41,428 nucleotides of DNA, taken from an uncultured Flavobacteriaceae bacterium. GTDB lineage: Bacteria > Bacteroidota > Bacteroidia > Flavobacteriales > Flavobacteriaceae. The translations under genes were made by a program, and so were the position numbers. This document shows positions 8,049 through 17,370 of this stretch, one piece after another. The notes below the pieces were generated by a model, which was not told where the DNA came from, ran no database searches, and worked only from the letters and a program-made list of their open reading frames with translations. How positions within the stretch are numbered: the stretch's first letter is position 1; every line of letters starts with the position of its first letter. Where the stretch lies: positions 1 to 41,428 of the forward strand of contig CANMSN010000024.1 in NCBI GenBank assembly GCA_947500585.1. Direction: 5' to 3'.

Positions 8049-9110
8049 CTAACTATAAATCTTATTTATCAAGAAAAAATCAGCAATAACTAATGCTGCC
8101 ATAGCTTCTACAATAGGTACTGCTCGTGGTACAACACAAGGATCATGGCGACCCTTACCGTGCATTTGCACAACCTTTCCTTCTTTATCTATAGTTTCGT
8201 ATTCCTGTATAAGAGTCGCTACAGGTTTAAAGGCTACATTAAAATAAATATCCATACCGTTACTAATACCACCTTGAATACCTCCTGAAAAATTAGTTTT
8301 GGTACTTCCATCGGTATTAAACGAATCGTTATGGTCGCTACCATACATGGTACTTCCATTAAATCCGCTACCATATTCAAAACCTTTTACAGCATTTATA
8401 GAAAGCATCGCTTTTCCTAATTCAGCATGTAATTTATCAAATACGGGCTCTCCTAAACCAACGGGGACATTTTGTATAACGCAACTTACTATGCCGCCAA
8501 CGGTATCGCCTTTTCCACGGACTTCTTTAATGTATGTTTCCATTTTTGAGGCCATAACTTGGTCTGGACATCGCACAATATTCGATTCTGCTTTTGTAAG
8601 ATCTAATGCAGGGTAAGGTTTATCTAATTTCATAGTTCCAACACCAGAAACATACGCCGTAATTTCAATACCTTTTAGCATTTGTTTTGCAACTGCACCA
8701 GCAACTACACGACATGCCGTTTCACGCGCAGAACTACGACCACCACCACGATAGTCTCTTACTCCGTATTTTTTGTCATAGGTGTAATCTGCATGACTTG
8801 GTCTATAACTGTCTTTTATATGTGAATAATCGTGAGATTTTTGATTCGTGTTTTCAATCACGAAACCAATAGAAGTTCCCGTTGTTACACCTTCAAAAAT
8901 TCCTGAATAAAATTTAACCGTATCGGGTTCTTTACGTTGTGTGACAATAGCAGACTGACCTGGTTTTCTTCTATTTAATTCATTTTGAATTTCATCTAAA
9001 TCTAATACAATACCAGACGGACAACCATCAATAACACCGCCTAAAGCAGGTCCGTGAGATTCTCCATAAGTTGTTAAATTAAATAGTCTTCCGAAGGAAT
9101 TACCAGCCAT
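8049..9110 (-). CDS. aroC: Chorismate synthase
   Basis: A 353-residue enzyme catalysing the last common step of aromatic amino acid synthesis: 5-enolpyruvylshikimate-3-phosphate to chorismate, with reduced FMN. Signatures are [10 protein letters not shown] (16-25), RPSHADYTY (103-111) and [12 protein letters not shown] (120-131), the standard AroC patterns. The length is normal and no frameshift is seen. It stands alone on the minus strand, divergent from the LpxH-like gene, and no other shikimate genes are in the window. The activity assignment is firm from motifs. Confidence 0.97.
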   Translation of the reverse strand: MAGNSFGRLFNLTTYGESHGPALGGVIDGCPSGIVLDLDEIQNELNRRKPGQSAIVTQRKEPDTVKFYSGIFEGVTTGTSIGFVIENTNQKSHDYSHIKDSYRPSHADYTYDKKYGVRDYRGGGRSSARETACRVVAGAVAKQMLKGIEITAYVSGVGTMKLDKPYPALDLTKAESNIVRCPDQVMASKMETYIKEVRGKGDTVGGIVSCVIQNVPVGLGEPVFDKLHAELGKAMLSINAVKGFEYGSGFNGSTMYGSDHNDSFNTDGSTKTNFSGGIQGGISNGMDIYFNVAFKPVATLIQEYETIDKEGKVVQMHGKGRHDPCVVPRAVPIVEAMAALVIADFFLINKIYS

Positions 9111-9266
9111 AATTTCAATTTTTGGCTAAGTTAAATCTATTCTTAGAAATAAGAAAATGAAATCGTATTTAGCTTTATAAACGCTACACTAAAAACTAAT
9201 AACAATTATTTAACAATTTGCTCATATATAAATAATTATAGCATAATGATAACATTACACTAAACT

Positions 9267-10172
9267 ATGTTATTTGTGTTTTGTTTAAGTAGACTCAAAT
9301 TGAAAATTAAAAGAAAAGTAGAAATTGCCGTAATATCTGATGTTCATCTAGGAACATACGGTTGTCATGCGAAACACTTACTAACTTATTTAAATAGTAT
9401 TGAACCTAAGAAACTGATTTTAAACGGCGATATTATTGATATTTGGCAATTTAGTAAGCGGTACTTTCCAAAACCACACTTGAAAGTGATTAAGAAAATA
9501 ATGGACATGGCTTCTGAGGGCATAGAAATTATTTACATCACTGGAAATCATGATGATATGCTACGAAAGTTTAGCGGAACTACTATTGGTAATATTTCTA
9601 TTGCAGATAAAAAAGTTTTAGAATTAGACGGAAAAAAAATGTGGTTTTTTCATGGTGATGTGTTTGATATGTCTATACAAAATGCCAAATGGCTTGCCAA
9701 AATTGGTGGTTATGGTTACGATTTATTAACCTTGATTAACCGATTAGTTAATTGGTATTTAGAAAAACGAGGTAAAGAACGCTACTCCTTATCTAAGAAA
9801 GTGAAAAATGGTGTAAAAGGTGCTGTAAAATATATTAACGATTTTGAAAAAGTAATTGCAGAACTAGCTATAGAAAACGGCTATGATTATGTAATTTGCG
9901 GTCATATACACCAACCAAAAATGGAGTATATTGAAAATAAATACGGCAAAACAACCTATTTAAATTCTGGAGATTGGGTTGAAAACTTTACCGCTTTAGA
10001 ATACCAGTTTAAACGTTGGAAAATTTATAATTATAATAGCGATAAACTAGCTCCATTTATTGTAAATGAACCAGATAATGATTTTGAAATGCAAGATTTA
10101 ATTGCCGCTATTACTATTGTTGAGAAAGAAGTTGGTAAGCAACCTCGAGAAAAATCCATGAGGCATTCTTAA
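9267..10172 (+). CDS. LpxH-like UDP-2,3-diacylglucosamine diphosphatase / metallophosphoesterase
   Basis: A 301-residue calcineurin-like phosphoesterase. The dinuclear metal site is complete: DVHLG (25-29), GDIID (54-58), GNHDD (93-97), HGD (129-131) and GHIH (212-215). The likely reaction is hydrolysis of UDP-2,3-diacylglucosamine to lipid X in lipid A synthesis at the inner membrane, as for Bacteroidota proteins of this type; other phosphatase substrates cannot be excluded. The start is uncertain. The ATG at 9267 adds 11 residues not obviously part of the fold, and a TTG at 9300 (giving a start LKIKRKVEIAV) is an alternative. The gene is divergent from aroC and convergent with the dehydrogenase downstream. 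Confidence 0.82.
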   Translation: MLFVFCLSRLKLKIKRKVEIAVISDVHLGTYGCHAKHLLTYLNSIEPKKLILNGDIIDIWQFSKRYFPKPHLKVIKKIMDMASEGIEIIYITGNHDDMLRKFSGTTIGNISIADKKVLELDGKKMWFFHGDVFDMSIQNAKWLAKIGGYGYDLLTLINRLVNWYLEKRGKERYSLSKKVKNGVKGAVKYINDFEKVIAELAIENGYDYVICGHIHQPKMEYIENKYGKTTYLNSGDWVENFTALEYQFKRWKIYNYNSDKLAPFIVNEPDNDFEMQDLIAAITIVEKEVGKQPREKSMRHS

Positions 10173-10189
10173 GTAAACAACTTAAAAAT

Positions 10190-10222
10190 ATCGAGGCAAG
10201 CTTCGGAGCATTTAATCTCGAT
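10190..10222. repeat. Hairpin-forming intergenic repeat between convergent genes
   Basis: ATCGAG (10190-10195) and CTCGAT (10217-10222) bracket an inner GCAAGCTTCGGAGC palindrome. Placed between the convergent LpxH-like and dehydrogenase genes, it may act as a bidirectional terminator or be a REP-type element. Confidence 0.45.
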
Positions 10223-10236
10223 TATCAAGTAAAAAA

Positions 10237-13152
10237 TCAAATTAAAGCTTCTTTTAAAATTGTAATGGGGTGTTTTGCTTCTCGATGTGTACCATCCTTT
10301 ATTTGATGCCTACAACTTGTTCCATTTGCTGAAATAATCACATCTTTTGAAGCTTTTCTAATGGCTGGAAATAAAGTTTGTTCGCCTATTTGCATACTCA
10401 CTTCATAATGTTCTTTTTCATAACCAAAACTCCCTGCCATTCCACAACATCCACTAGGAATAATAGTAACCTTATAATTTTTTGGTAAATTCAATATCGC
10501 AAAACTTGAAAGTTGGTTACTCATAGCCTTTTGATGGCAATGCCCGTGAAACTTAATAGTTTTAGACTCTAAGGTGAATTGTTCTGGTTTTATATGGCCT
10601 AATTCTATTTCTTGCTGAATAAACTCTTCTATTAAAAAGGTGTTTTTAGCTATAGCGTCGGCAGAAGTTTTATCGTCCGCTAATTTTAAATATTCATCTT
10701 TAAAAGTAAGAATAGCAGAAGGTTCTATACCGATAAGCGGTGTGTCTTCTGAAATTTTATCTTTAAATACTTCTACATTTTTGTTGGCAAGATCTTTTGC
10801 TTCTTCTAAAAAACCTTTTGATAAATAACTTCTTCCACTTTCTAAATGACTGACAGGGATCACTTTATAGTTTAGCCCCTCTAATACCATTAAAGTATCA
10901 ACAGCTATTTCTGACTCTAAATAATTTATAAACTCATCTACAAATAGGTAAATTATTTTTATTGAATTCTCTATACAATCTTTACCATTAATCCCGTTTG
11001 AAAAATTATTGAAACTTGTAAAAGATTTCGAAACTTTAGGCAAACTTCTTTTTGAATGAATTCCTAAAGTATTTTTTATAAATCCTGAAGTCATATTATT
11101 TTGAAATAATGCATTGTAAAACTTCGGAACTCGTGATGCTATCTTGTTATATTTCGTTGATTTAGCAAAGAATTTATCTTTAAGTTTAAACCCATTCGCC
11201 TTCTGATATTGGTATTGAAACTCCGCTTTTAAGCTTGCTACATCAACACTACTCGGGCATTCGCTTGCGCAAGCTTTACAACTTAAACACAGGTCGAAAA
11301 CGTCTTTCAATTCTGAATGATTGAACTTGTTTTTTTTATCAGAATTCGTTAAAAATTCACGTAAAGCATTCGCTCTGGCTCTGGTGGTATCTTTTTCATT
11401 TCTGGTAGCTCTGTAACTGGGACACATGGTTCCTCCAAATTCAGGTAACTTTCTACAATCGCCTGAGCCATTACACTTTTCGGCTTCACGTAAAATACCT
11501 TGAGATTTGGAGAAATCTAATACTGTTTCTATTTGGGGCTCTTTTCTATCTGTTTCATAACGTAACGCTTTATCCATTGGAAAAACATCCACAATTTTTC
11601 CTGGATTAAAAATATTTTGCTCATCAAAAGCTGATTTAATACGTTTTATAATTTGATAATTTTCATCACCAATCATTAAAGGGATGAATTCGGCTCGCAC
11701 AATACCATCTCCATGCTCGCCACTCATAGAACCTTTATATTTCTTTACTAAATGTGCAACATCTGTCGTTATTTTTCTAAATAATTTGACATCGTCTCCT
11801 TTTTTTAAATTTAAAGTAGGTCGTAAATGTAATTCTCCTGCTCCTGCATGGGCATAATAAATAGCCTCTTGTTTGTAGCCTTTCATTAGAGCTGTAAACT
11901 CTAAAATATAATTAGCTAAATCTGGCAAAGCCACTGCTGTATCTTCAATACATGCCGCAGATTTTTTATCACCAATAATATTACCCAATAAACCCAAACC
12001 AGCACTTCGTAAGTTATTTGCCTTTATAATATCTTCATTTTGCAAAATAACATTTGCATAACTTAATTGGGAGTTAAATAATGTTTTCTCTAAAGCTTCA
12101 ACTTTTCTTTTTACTTTATCAATACTATTTGCTCTAACTTCGCACATTAATATTGCTAAAGGGTCTTCCTTTATGAATTGCCTATTTTCTTGCTGGGTTT
12201 TATTATACTTAGTTAAATCCAAAATTGTTTTATCGAGCATTTCGCATGAGTACAAATCGTGCTTCATAACTAACTCAACAGATTCTAAACAACTATTAAT
12301 AGTACTAAAATGTGCCGCAACTATAATAGATTCCTTTGGGGGCAACTCATCAAGTTTTAAAGTTATTTGAGTTGTAAATGCCAGTGTACCTTCACTTCCT
12401 GAAAGCAATTTACACATATTAAAAGCCTCTGAAGTATTAGAAAATACTTCAGTTTTTATCAACTCATCAATAGCATAGCCTGTGTTTCGTCTATGTATTT
12501 CTGGTTTAGGGAAGTTTTCTTTAATTTGACTTTGAACAGACTCAGGTTTTAGTTCTTCATATATGGTTTTATAAATATGCCCTTCTAATGAATCTTCATC
12601 CTTTTTTCTATGAAATTCATCAACTGAAACTTCACTAAACACAACATCGCTCCCGTCACTTAAAACACCCTGTATTTCTAAGACTTTATCTCTTGTAACA
12701 CCATATTGAATAGACGTTGTTCCTGAGGAATTATTACCAACCATACCTCCTATCATACAGCGGTTTGAGGTGGATGTATTTGGACCAAAAAATAACCCAA
12801 ATGGTTTTAAATAATTATTAAGTTCATCTCTAACTACGCCTGGTTGAACAGTTACTGTTTTTTCTTTCTCATTAAAACTTAAAATTTTAGTAAAATATTT
12901 TGATACATCAACCACAATACCTTTTCCAACACATTGTCCTGCCAAAGACGTTCCAGCAGTTCTGGGTATTAATGACGTTTTTTGAGTTTTCGCAAAGGCT
13001 ATAAGCTTTTTAATGTCTTCATTGTTTTTTGGATATGCAACTGCTAAAGGCAACATTCTATAAACTGAAGCATCGGTTGCATATAACGATTTCATTAAAT
13101 CATCATAAAACAATTTTCCAGATAGGTTTGATTTTAAGTCTTTTAGCGTCAT
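10237..13152 (-). CDS. FAD-linked D-2-hydroxyacid dehydrogenase with Fe-S domain (YdiJ/Dld type)
   Basis: A 971-residue fusion enzyme. Residues 30-270 form the FAD-binding PCMH-type domain (PRTAGTSLAG at 63-72, GGMVGNNSSG at 135-144, SGSEGTLAF at 251-259). Residues 270-525 form the FAD-oxidase C domain, with SGEHGDGIVRAEF at 477-489. A ferredoxin-like region follows, with C560, C566 and C577 and a full CxxCxxCxxxCP site at 622-633. The C-terminus holds cysteine-rich CCG-type motifs (GHCHQKA, SGCCGMAG). The layout matches YdiJ-type D-2-hydroxyglutarate or D-lactate dehydrogenases that pass electrons to the respiratory chain. The exact substrate is not decidable here. It is a single gene with no partner subunits adjacent, consistent with an all-in-one polypeptide. 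Confidence 0.9.
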   Translation of the reverse strand: MTLKDLKSNLSGKLFYDDLMKSLYATDASVYRMLPLAVAYPKNNEDIKKLIAFAKTQKTSLIPRTAGTSLAGQCVGKGIVVDVSKYFTKILSFNEKEKTVTVQPGVVRDELNNYLKPFGLFFGPNTSTSNRCMIGGMVGNNSSGTTSIQYGVTRDKVLEIQGVLSDGSDVVFSEVSVDEFHRKKDEDSLEGHIYKTIYEELKPESVQSQIKENFPKPEIHRRNTGYAIDELIKTEVFSNTSEAFNMCKLLSGSEGTLAFTTQITLKLDELPPKESIIVAAHFSTINSCLESVELVMKHDLYSCEMLDKTILDLTKYNKTQQENRQFIKEDPLAILMCEVRANSIDKVKRKVEALEKTLFNSQLSYANVILQNEDIIKANNLRSAGLGLLGNIIGDKKSAACIEDTAVALPDLANYILEFTALMKGYKQEAIYYAHAGAGELHLRPTLNLKKGDDVKLFRKITTDVAHLVKKYKGSMSGEHGDGIVRAEFIPLMIGDENYQIIKRIKSAFDEQNIFNPGKIVDVFPMDKALRYETDRKEPQIETVLDFSKSQGILREAEKCNGSGDCRKLPEFGGTMCPSYRATRNEKDTTRARANALREFLTNSDKKNKFNHSELKDVFDLCLSCKACASECPSSVDVASLKAEFQYQYQKANGFKLKDKFFAKSTKYNKIASRVPKFYNALFQNNMTSGFIKNTLGIHSKRSLPKVSKSFTSFNNFSNGINGKDCIENSIKIIYLFVDEFINYLESEIAVDTLMVLEGLNYKVIPVSHLESGRSYLSKGFLEEAKDLANKNVEVFKDKISEDTPLIGIEPSAILTFKDEYLKLADDKTSADAIAKNTFLIEEFIQQEIELGHIKPEQFTLESKTIKFHGHCHQKAMSNQLSSFAILNLPKNYKVTIIPSGCCGMAGSFGYEKEHYEVSMQIGEQTLFPAIRKASKDVIISANGTSCRHQIKDGTHREAKHPITILKEALI

Positions 13153-13201
13153 AGAGTTAAAAAATCTATTATTTGGATAAATATAAATACATTTTTGGCG
13201 T

Positions 13202-13209
13202 TATTTTTG
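13202..13209 (+). promoter_or_regulatory. Promoter -7 box for the beta-barrel gene
   Basis: TATTTTTG fits TAnnTTTG exactly and lies about 80 nt before the ATG at 13291. A -33 TTG is present at 13173-13175, but its spacing of 26 nt is longer than usual. Confidence 0.45.
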
Positions 13210-13290
13210 TAAAAGTAATCGCAATATTAATAAGTGGTCTTTTTTATTAAAACGACCGTATATAATCAATAAACTAAAAATTTAAAACTT

Positions 13291-13770
13291 ATGAAAAAAT
13301 TATTTTTATTATCACTAGTTCTATTAGGGTTTACATTCGCATCGAGTGCGCAAGAGATTGCAGAAAATGCTATTGGATTACGATTAGGAGATAGCAATGG
13401 TTTAGGAGCCGAAATATCTTATCAGCGTGCCTTAGGGGATAATAACCGTTTAGAGGCAGATCTTGGATGGAGAAATGGCAATAACTATAATGCGTTTCAA
13501 CTTACTGGTTTATACCAATGGGTATTTCCTTTGGATGGATCTTTTAATTGGTATGTTGGTGCTGGTGGTGGAATTGCCTCTTTTGATGGAAAAGATGCAT
13601 TGAGAGGTACTGACGAAACATCTCTTTTTGTTGCTGGTGATATAGGTATTGAATATAATTTTGATATTCCGTTACTTTTATCTTTAGATTTTAGACCAAC
13701 ACTTGGTTTTGGAGATTTTACTGATGATTTAGATTTTGATATTGCGTTAGGTATTCGTTATCAGTTCTAA
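13291..13770 (+). CDS. Small outer-membrane beta-barrel-like protein
   Basis: A 159-residue secreted protein. Residues 1-20 are a typical signal peptide (MKKLFLLSLV...SSAQ). The rest is a series of alternating hydrophobic/polar strands with many Gly and aromatic residues (IGLRLGD, GAEISYQR, LEADLGWR, FQLTGLYQW, WYVGAGGG) ending in the aromatic C-terminus IRYQF. This fits an 8-strand outer-membrane barrel recognised by the BAM machinery; the terminal Phe supports this. No specific function is known for the family. It is a single gene with a good -7 box upstream and an intrinsic terminator at 13804-13823. Confidence 0.8.
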   Translation: MKKLFLLSLVLLGFTFASSAQEIAENAIGLRLGDSNGLGAEISYQRALGDNNRLEADLGWRNGNNYNAFQLTGLYQWVFPLDGSFNWYVGAGGGIASFDGKDALRGTDETSLFVAGDIGIEYNFDIPLLLSLDFRPTLGFGDFTDDLDFDIALGIRYQF

Positions 13771-13803
13771 ATTTGAAGAAACCATATTATAATAAAAAAT
13801 AAA

Positions 13804-13823
13804 GCGCCTTTTTAGGCGTTTTT
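13804..13823 (+). terminator. Intrinsic terminator after the beta-barrel gene
   Basis: A CGCCT/AGGCG stem with a T4 loop, followed by a T run, starting about 35 nt after the stop codon at 13770. Confidence 0.7.
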
Positions 13824-13868
13824 GTTTTATATGTTATACAGTGAAATATCACTTAAAATAGACCGAAA

Positions 13869-15404
13869 CTACTTCATTGCAACATTACTATACTTAGCAT
13901 TTACAACAATAGTTTTTCCAGTATTTGAGTTGTTGGAAGTAAATGAACTTATATTTTTTTCTGAAGGTTTTTCTGGGTGACTAAAACTAGAGCGTGTACC
14001 CTTATATTGCAAGTTACAAGTAACTTTTGGAAGCGCAATAACGGCATCACAATTTTGAATAAGAATATTCAAGTTTGTAAATGAATCATCAATTTTTAAA
14101 ATTTTCAAATCGCCAATACTGCCTTCTATCATGGCATTACCTGTTAAATTGTCAATATTCACATTTGAAGAATTAGAGGTTAAAACCATACTTTTAACAT
14201 TACTAAAATCTGCATCTTTAACGTATTTTAAATTTAGCTCACCTAAATTCCAATTGGTGACATGAATTGGCGAATAAGAAGCATTAATGGAAGTAGAACC
14301 TCCATTAACGCTATATGCTGTAAATTTTGTGTGTGATAAATCTGCTTTTAAGTTATTAATATTAGATGCAAATTCTAATTCACCATGACGTACATTAACT
14401 TTTAACTTAGCCCCTTTTGGCATTTTAATTTTAATGGTTTTCTTAACTTTAAAGTCAGATTCTTTATTTACAAATTCTCCAACTAAAATACGTCTTTTTT
14501 GAGCTAACTTTTCGCGCTCTTCAGCATGTTTCTCTCGCTGTTCTGCCATTTTTTCGCGAACTTTGGCTTGCTCTTCACGTCTTTTAGCTACAAGTTCTTT
14601 TTGCTTTTCAGTCAGTTCTACTTGAAGTTCAATGCGTTTAACTTGCTGCTCCATTTGTTTCTCTAAACGCTCACCCCAAAGTTCCATTTGCTTTTGATAT
14701 GCTTTATTATCAAACTGACCTTCAAATTTTTTAGCCCATTCTTGCATTTGCTTACCATATTTCTCAGCCCATTCTTTTCCAAATTTTTCGCCCCAAGCTT
14801 CCATCTTTTTAGAATAATCTTTACCATATTTAGATTCAAATTCTTGTGTGTACTCTTCTAAATACTTTTCACCATCTTTCTCATATGCCTTATAATCAAA
14901 ACGAATATCATGAACACCTTCTGGTAATTCTGGTAGTTCTGGCATCTCAGGTAATTCAGGAAGCTCTGGTAACTCTGGTATTTCAAAATGAAAATCTATA
15001 TCGGATAAATCTGCAAGCTCGAATTTCAACTCTTTTAACACAGCTTTTACAGCATCATTGTCACCATAATTATAGCTACTAGACCAAATATGAGGTGTAT
15101 TAGACTTAGCGGAAATTGACACATTATCTGAAGAAGCATCAATATCGACATTCCAAGATTTTAAAGCGCTATTAAGGTTTGCTTTACTTAAATCTTCGCT
15201 TTCAATATAAGCCTCAATTTCTACGGTGTCTTTATTCCATGTATCAAATATAATATTGGTATAACTCGTATTTAAATCGATAGTAACGTCCTTATCAACT
15301 TTAATAGATTGTGATACTTTAGTTAATTTCTCTTGAGCTATTATACTTCCAGCCATAATAAAGCTTAGTATAAATAGTCTCATTTTTATAATTGATTTGT
15401 TCAT
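13869..15404 (-). CDS. Secreted protein: PELPE repeat, long coiled coil and beta-strand domain
   Basis: A 511-residue exported protein in an ECF sigma operon. Residues 1-23 form a signal peptide ending IIAQ. Residues 30-135 look like a beta-rich head. Residues 142-162 are a proline-rich tandem ELP repeat (PELPE units, seen in DNA at about 14931-14985). Residues 171-306 are a highly charged helix with regularly spaced tryptophans (EAWGEKF, QEWAKKF, ELWGERL), probably coiled coil. Residues 320-511 are repeated beta strands resembling the DUF4097-type adhesin fold (TKFTAYSVNGGS, SSNVNIDNLTG). Such proteins often sit behind ECF sigma and membrane anti-sigma genes in Bacteroidota. A stress-sensing or cell-surface role is inference only. 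Confidence 0.7.
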   Translation of the reverse strand: MNKSIIKMRLFILSFIMAGSIIAQEKLTKVSQSIKVDKDVTIDLNTSYTNIIFDTWNKDTVEIEAYIESEDLSKANLNSALKSWNVDIDASSDNVSISAKSNTPHIWSSSYNYGDNDAVKAVLKELKFELADLSDIDFHFEIPELPELPELPEMPELPELPEGVHDIRFDYKAYEKDGEKYLEEYTQEFESKYGKDYSKKMEAWGEKFGKEWAEKYGKQMQEWAKKFEGQFDNKAYQKQMELWGERLEKQMEQQVKRIELQVELTEKQKELVAKRREEQAKVREKMAEQREKHAEEREKLAQKRRILVGEFVNKESDFKVKKTIKIKMPKGAKLKVNVRHGELEFASNINNLKADLSHTKFTAYSVNGGSTSINASYSPIHVTNWNLGELNLKYVKDADFSNVKSMVLTSNSSNVNIDNLTGNAMIEGSIGDLKILKIDDSFTNLNILIQNCDAVIALPKVTCNLQYKGTRSSFSHPEKPSEKNISSFTSNNSNTGKTIVVNAKYSNVAMK

Positions 15405-15416
15405 TTTTTGATTTTT

Positions 15417-15998
15417 TTAAATGGATTTTTTTTCTTCTTCAATAGTTGCATTAGAAGTACTTAATTCTTGCAATTGTGCTCTTAAACGATATAATAAGTT
15501 TAAACGAAATTTTAAATTATCTATTAATGCATTTACCGTTAACTCGCTTGGTCCAGACTCTGTTAGTTCTAAAGATAACCTTTGGTATTCTTCGTCCAAA
15601 TCATTCAGTTGCATTAAATAATCATCAAAAAGTTCTTTAGTTTCAGCGGTTGGCTTAATTTTAGATAGCTCTAAATTAATACTCGCCAAATAATAATCTT
15701 CAACTTTTTTTAAACCCGGAGACACATCGCCTAAAGATTTTGTTTCAACAGTATTTGTAGAAACAACTTCTGGTGGTAAATCTGTATTATCAGTCTCAAA
15801 AAAATTATAAGTACCAAAACTTAAACCCAAAAGCACAACCACACTTGCTGCAACTCTAAACCAACTAAACTTAGATTTTTTTGGTTCTTCTGGAAGCGCT
15901 TTATCTAGTTTTTCAAGAAACCTATCTTGATGATTTTTTGGCATTTTTTCATGCGATATTTTATCTTCCTTAAATAATTCTCTAATATCTCGTGCCAT
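15417..15998 (-). CDS. Membrane-bound putative anti-sigma factor
   Basis: A 193-residue protein with a cytoplasmic N-terminal part (1-46; RELFKEDK, QDRFLEKL), one membrane segment at about 47-66 (FRVAASVVVLLGLSFGTYNF) and a C-terminal extracytoplasmic helical part (about 90-190). It overlaps the ECF sigma gene upstream by 17 nt and ends 13 nt before the coiled-coil gene, so translation is probably coupled to the sigma factor. Topology and position fit an anti-sigma factor, but no ZAS zinc motif or RskA domain is visible, so the role is inferred from context. Confidence 0.65.
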   Translation of the reverse strand: MARDIRELFKEDKISHEKMPKNHQDRFLEKLDKALPEEPKKSKFSWFRVAASVVVLLGLSFGTYNFFETDNTDLPPEVVSTNTVETKSLGDVSPGLKKVEDYYLASINLELSKIKPTAETKELFDDYLMQLNDLDEEYQRLSLELTESGPSELTVNALIDNLKFRLNLLYRLRAQLQELSTSNATIEEEKKSI

Positions 15999-16533
15999 TT
16001 CTTTTAAGTTTTAACAGTTCTTGTAATTTCGTTTTTCCTCTTGACAATTGTGTTCTTGATGCCACTTCAGAGATATTTAAAATCTCCGAAATCTCTTGAT
16101 GATCATAGCCTTCAATTAAATAGAGCATCACAACATATTGATACTTTTCAGGCAATTTGTTAATAGCGTATTTTACATCATCAAGGGTAATGCTATCTTC
16201 TACTAACCATTTGTCGTCATTTGTAGTATCAATAACTTTTAGGTGCACCTCTTCTAAATCAACAAGTTGTTGTTTTTTAGCTTTTAAGAAATCGATACTC
16301 TTATTAACCACAATGCGTTTTAACCAAGCTCCAAAAGTAACTTCTGCTTTGTATTGATGTAGTTTTGTAAAGGCTTTTATAAAAGCTTCTTGTACTACAT
16401 CTTCAGCATCAGCAGCATCTTTCAAAAATCGTTTGGCAACAATATACATACCTTCGCAGTACTGGTTGTATAACTGCACTTGTGCTTTCCGATTGTTTTG
16501 TTTACATTTTTCAATAATGTCAACTTGAAACAT
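15982..16533 (-). CDS. ECF-type RNA polymerase sigma factor
   Basis: A 183-residue sigma-70 family protein of the ECF group. The region 2 core is seen in AEDVVQEAFIKAFTKLHQY (about 42-60) with GAWLKRIVVNKSIDFLK (about 68-84). Region 4 is the helix-turn-helix around YVVMLYLIEGYDHQEISEILNI through SRGKTKLQELL (about 133-175). Region 3 is absent, as expected for ECF sigmas. It begins an operon with the putative anti-sigma gene (17-nt overlap) and the coiled-coil secreted protein. The start ATG at 16531-16533 gives a normal N-terminus. Target promoters cannot be read from this window. Confidence 0.92.
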   Translation of the reverse strand: MFQVDIIEKCKQNNRKAQVQLYNQYCEGMYIVAKRFLKDAADAEDVVQEAFIKAFTKLHQYKAEVTFGAWLKRIVVNKSIDFLKAKKQQLVDLEEVHLKVIDTTNDDKWLVEDSITLDDVKYAINKLPEKYQYVVMLYLIEGYDHQEISEILNISEVASRTQLSRGKTKLQELLKLKRNGTRY

Positions 16534-16712
16534 GGGTATTCAACTTTTGGTTTTAAATACCATATTAACTCATAAAAGGTAATTGGTATTTGGTTAGTTC
16601 ATTTAAAAGACGATAAAAAAAGTGTAGTGTTGCAAAAAAATATTTTTTTTACATTTAAATAACAAAGCTAAAGAAATCTACGTTTGCTTTTAAGTAATAA
16701 TTACTTTTAAAG

Positions 16713-16720
16713 TATCTTTG
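16713..16720 (+). promoter_or_regulatory. Promoter -7 box for the DUF2911 gene
   Basis: TATCTTTG is an exact TAnnTTTG match 25 nt before the ATG at 16745. It overlaps the TTG at 16718, which argues against that codon being the translation start. Confidence 0.55.
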
Positions 16721-16744
16721 CAAATCTCAATTTATTTTCGCTTT

Positions 16745-17299
16745 ATGAACACCTTTTTAAAACGTATTCTCGTACTATTATCTATTTTGGCATTAGGACT
16801 TTTGCTATATTCTGTTTTTGTTGAAAATATTTTCGCAAAACGTTTAAGTCCGAAGGATACTGTTAAGTTTGAATTGAATGATTTGAAGTTGAAAGTTTTT
16901 TACAATAGGCCATTTAAAAAAGATCGTGATATTTTTGGTGCGCTAGTTCCTTTTAATGAAGTATGGCGAACTGGTGCTAATGAAGCTACTACTTTTGAAA
17001 CTAATAAAACTTTAGATGTGGGCGGTATGACATTACCAAAAGGAATTTATACGTTATGGACAGTGCCGAGAGATACTATTTGGACAGTTATTTTCAATTC
17101 GAAACAGTATGCTTGGGGTGTAGATAATGAAATGAAACCTATGTGGGATCCTAATTATGATGTTGTAAAAATTGATGTTCCTGTACAAAAATTAGATTCT
17201 TATGTTGAACAATTTACCATTGCCTTTGATAACTCAACAGATAATTTGTCTTTAACCATGGCTTGGGACGATGTTAAGGTAGCTGTACCATTGAAATGA
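16745..17299 (+). CDS. DUF2911 family membrane-anchored protein
   Basis: A 184-residue protein from the ATG at 16745; an in-frame TTG at 16718 would add 9 residues but lies within the -7 box. An N-terminal hydrophobic segment (about 6-24) is a signal anchor or signal peptide. The rest is the DUF2911 domain: LKVFYNRPFKKDRDIFGALVP, then VWRTGANEATTFET, then LPKGIYTLWTVP and WTVIFN. The family is common in Bacteroidota, usually exported and of unknown function. It is a single gene 71 nt before meaB on the same strand. Confidence 0.85.
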   Translation: MNTFLKRILVLLSILALGLLLYSVFVENIFAKRLSPKDTVKFELNDLKLKVFYNRPFKKDRDIFGALVPFNEVWRTGANEATTFETNKTLDVGGMTLPKGIYTLWTVPRDTIWTVIFNSKQYAWGVDNEMKPMWDPNYDVVKIDVPVQKLDSYVEQFTIAFDNSTDNLSLTMAWDDVKVAVPLK

Positions 17300-17370
17300 A
17301 TTTACAATAAAGGGCTTTTGCATAGTTTGCAAAAATAAAATTGTAAATTAGACAATCACTTTCTTTAGTA

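Noticed and set aside
16555-16591. Inverted repeat AAATACCA / TGGTATTT upstream of the ECF sigma gene at 16533 as an operator
   Set aside because: The arms are only 8 bp with a 21-nt AT-rich spacer and no -7 box is nearby, so evidence is too weak to list.
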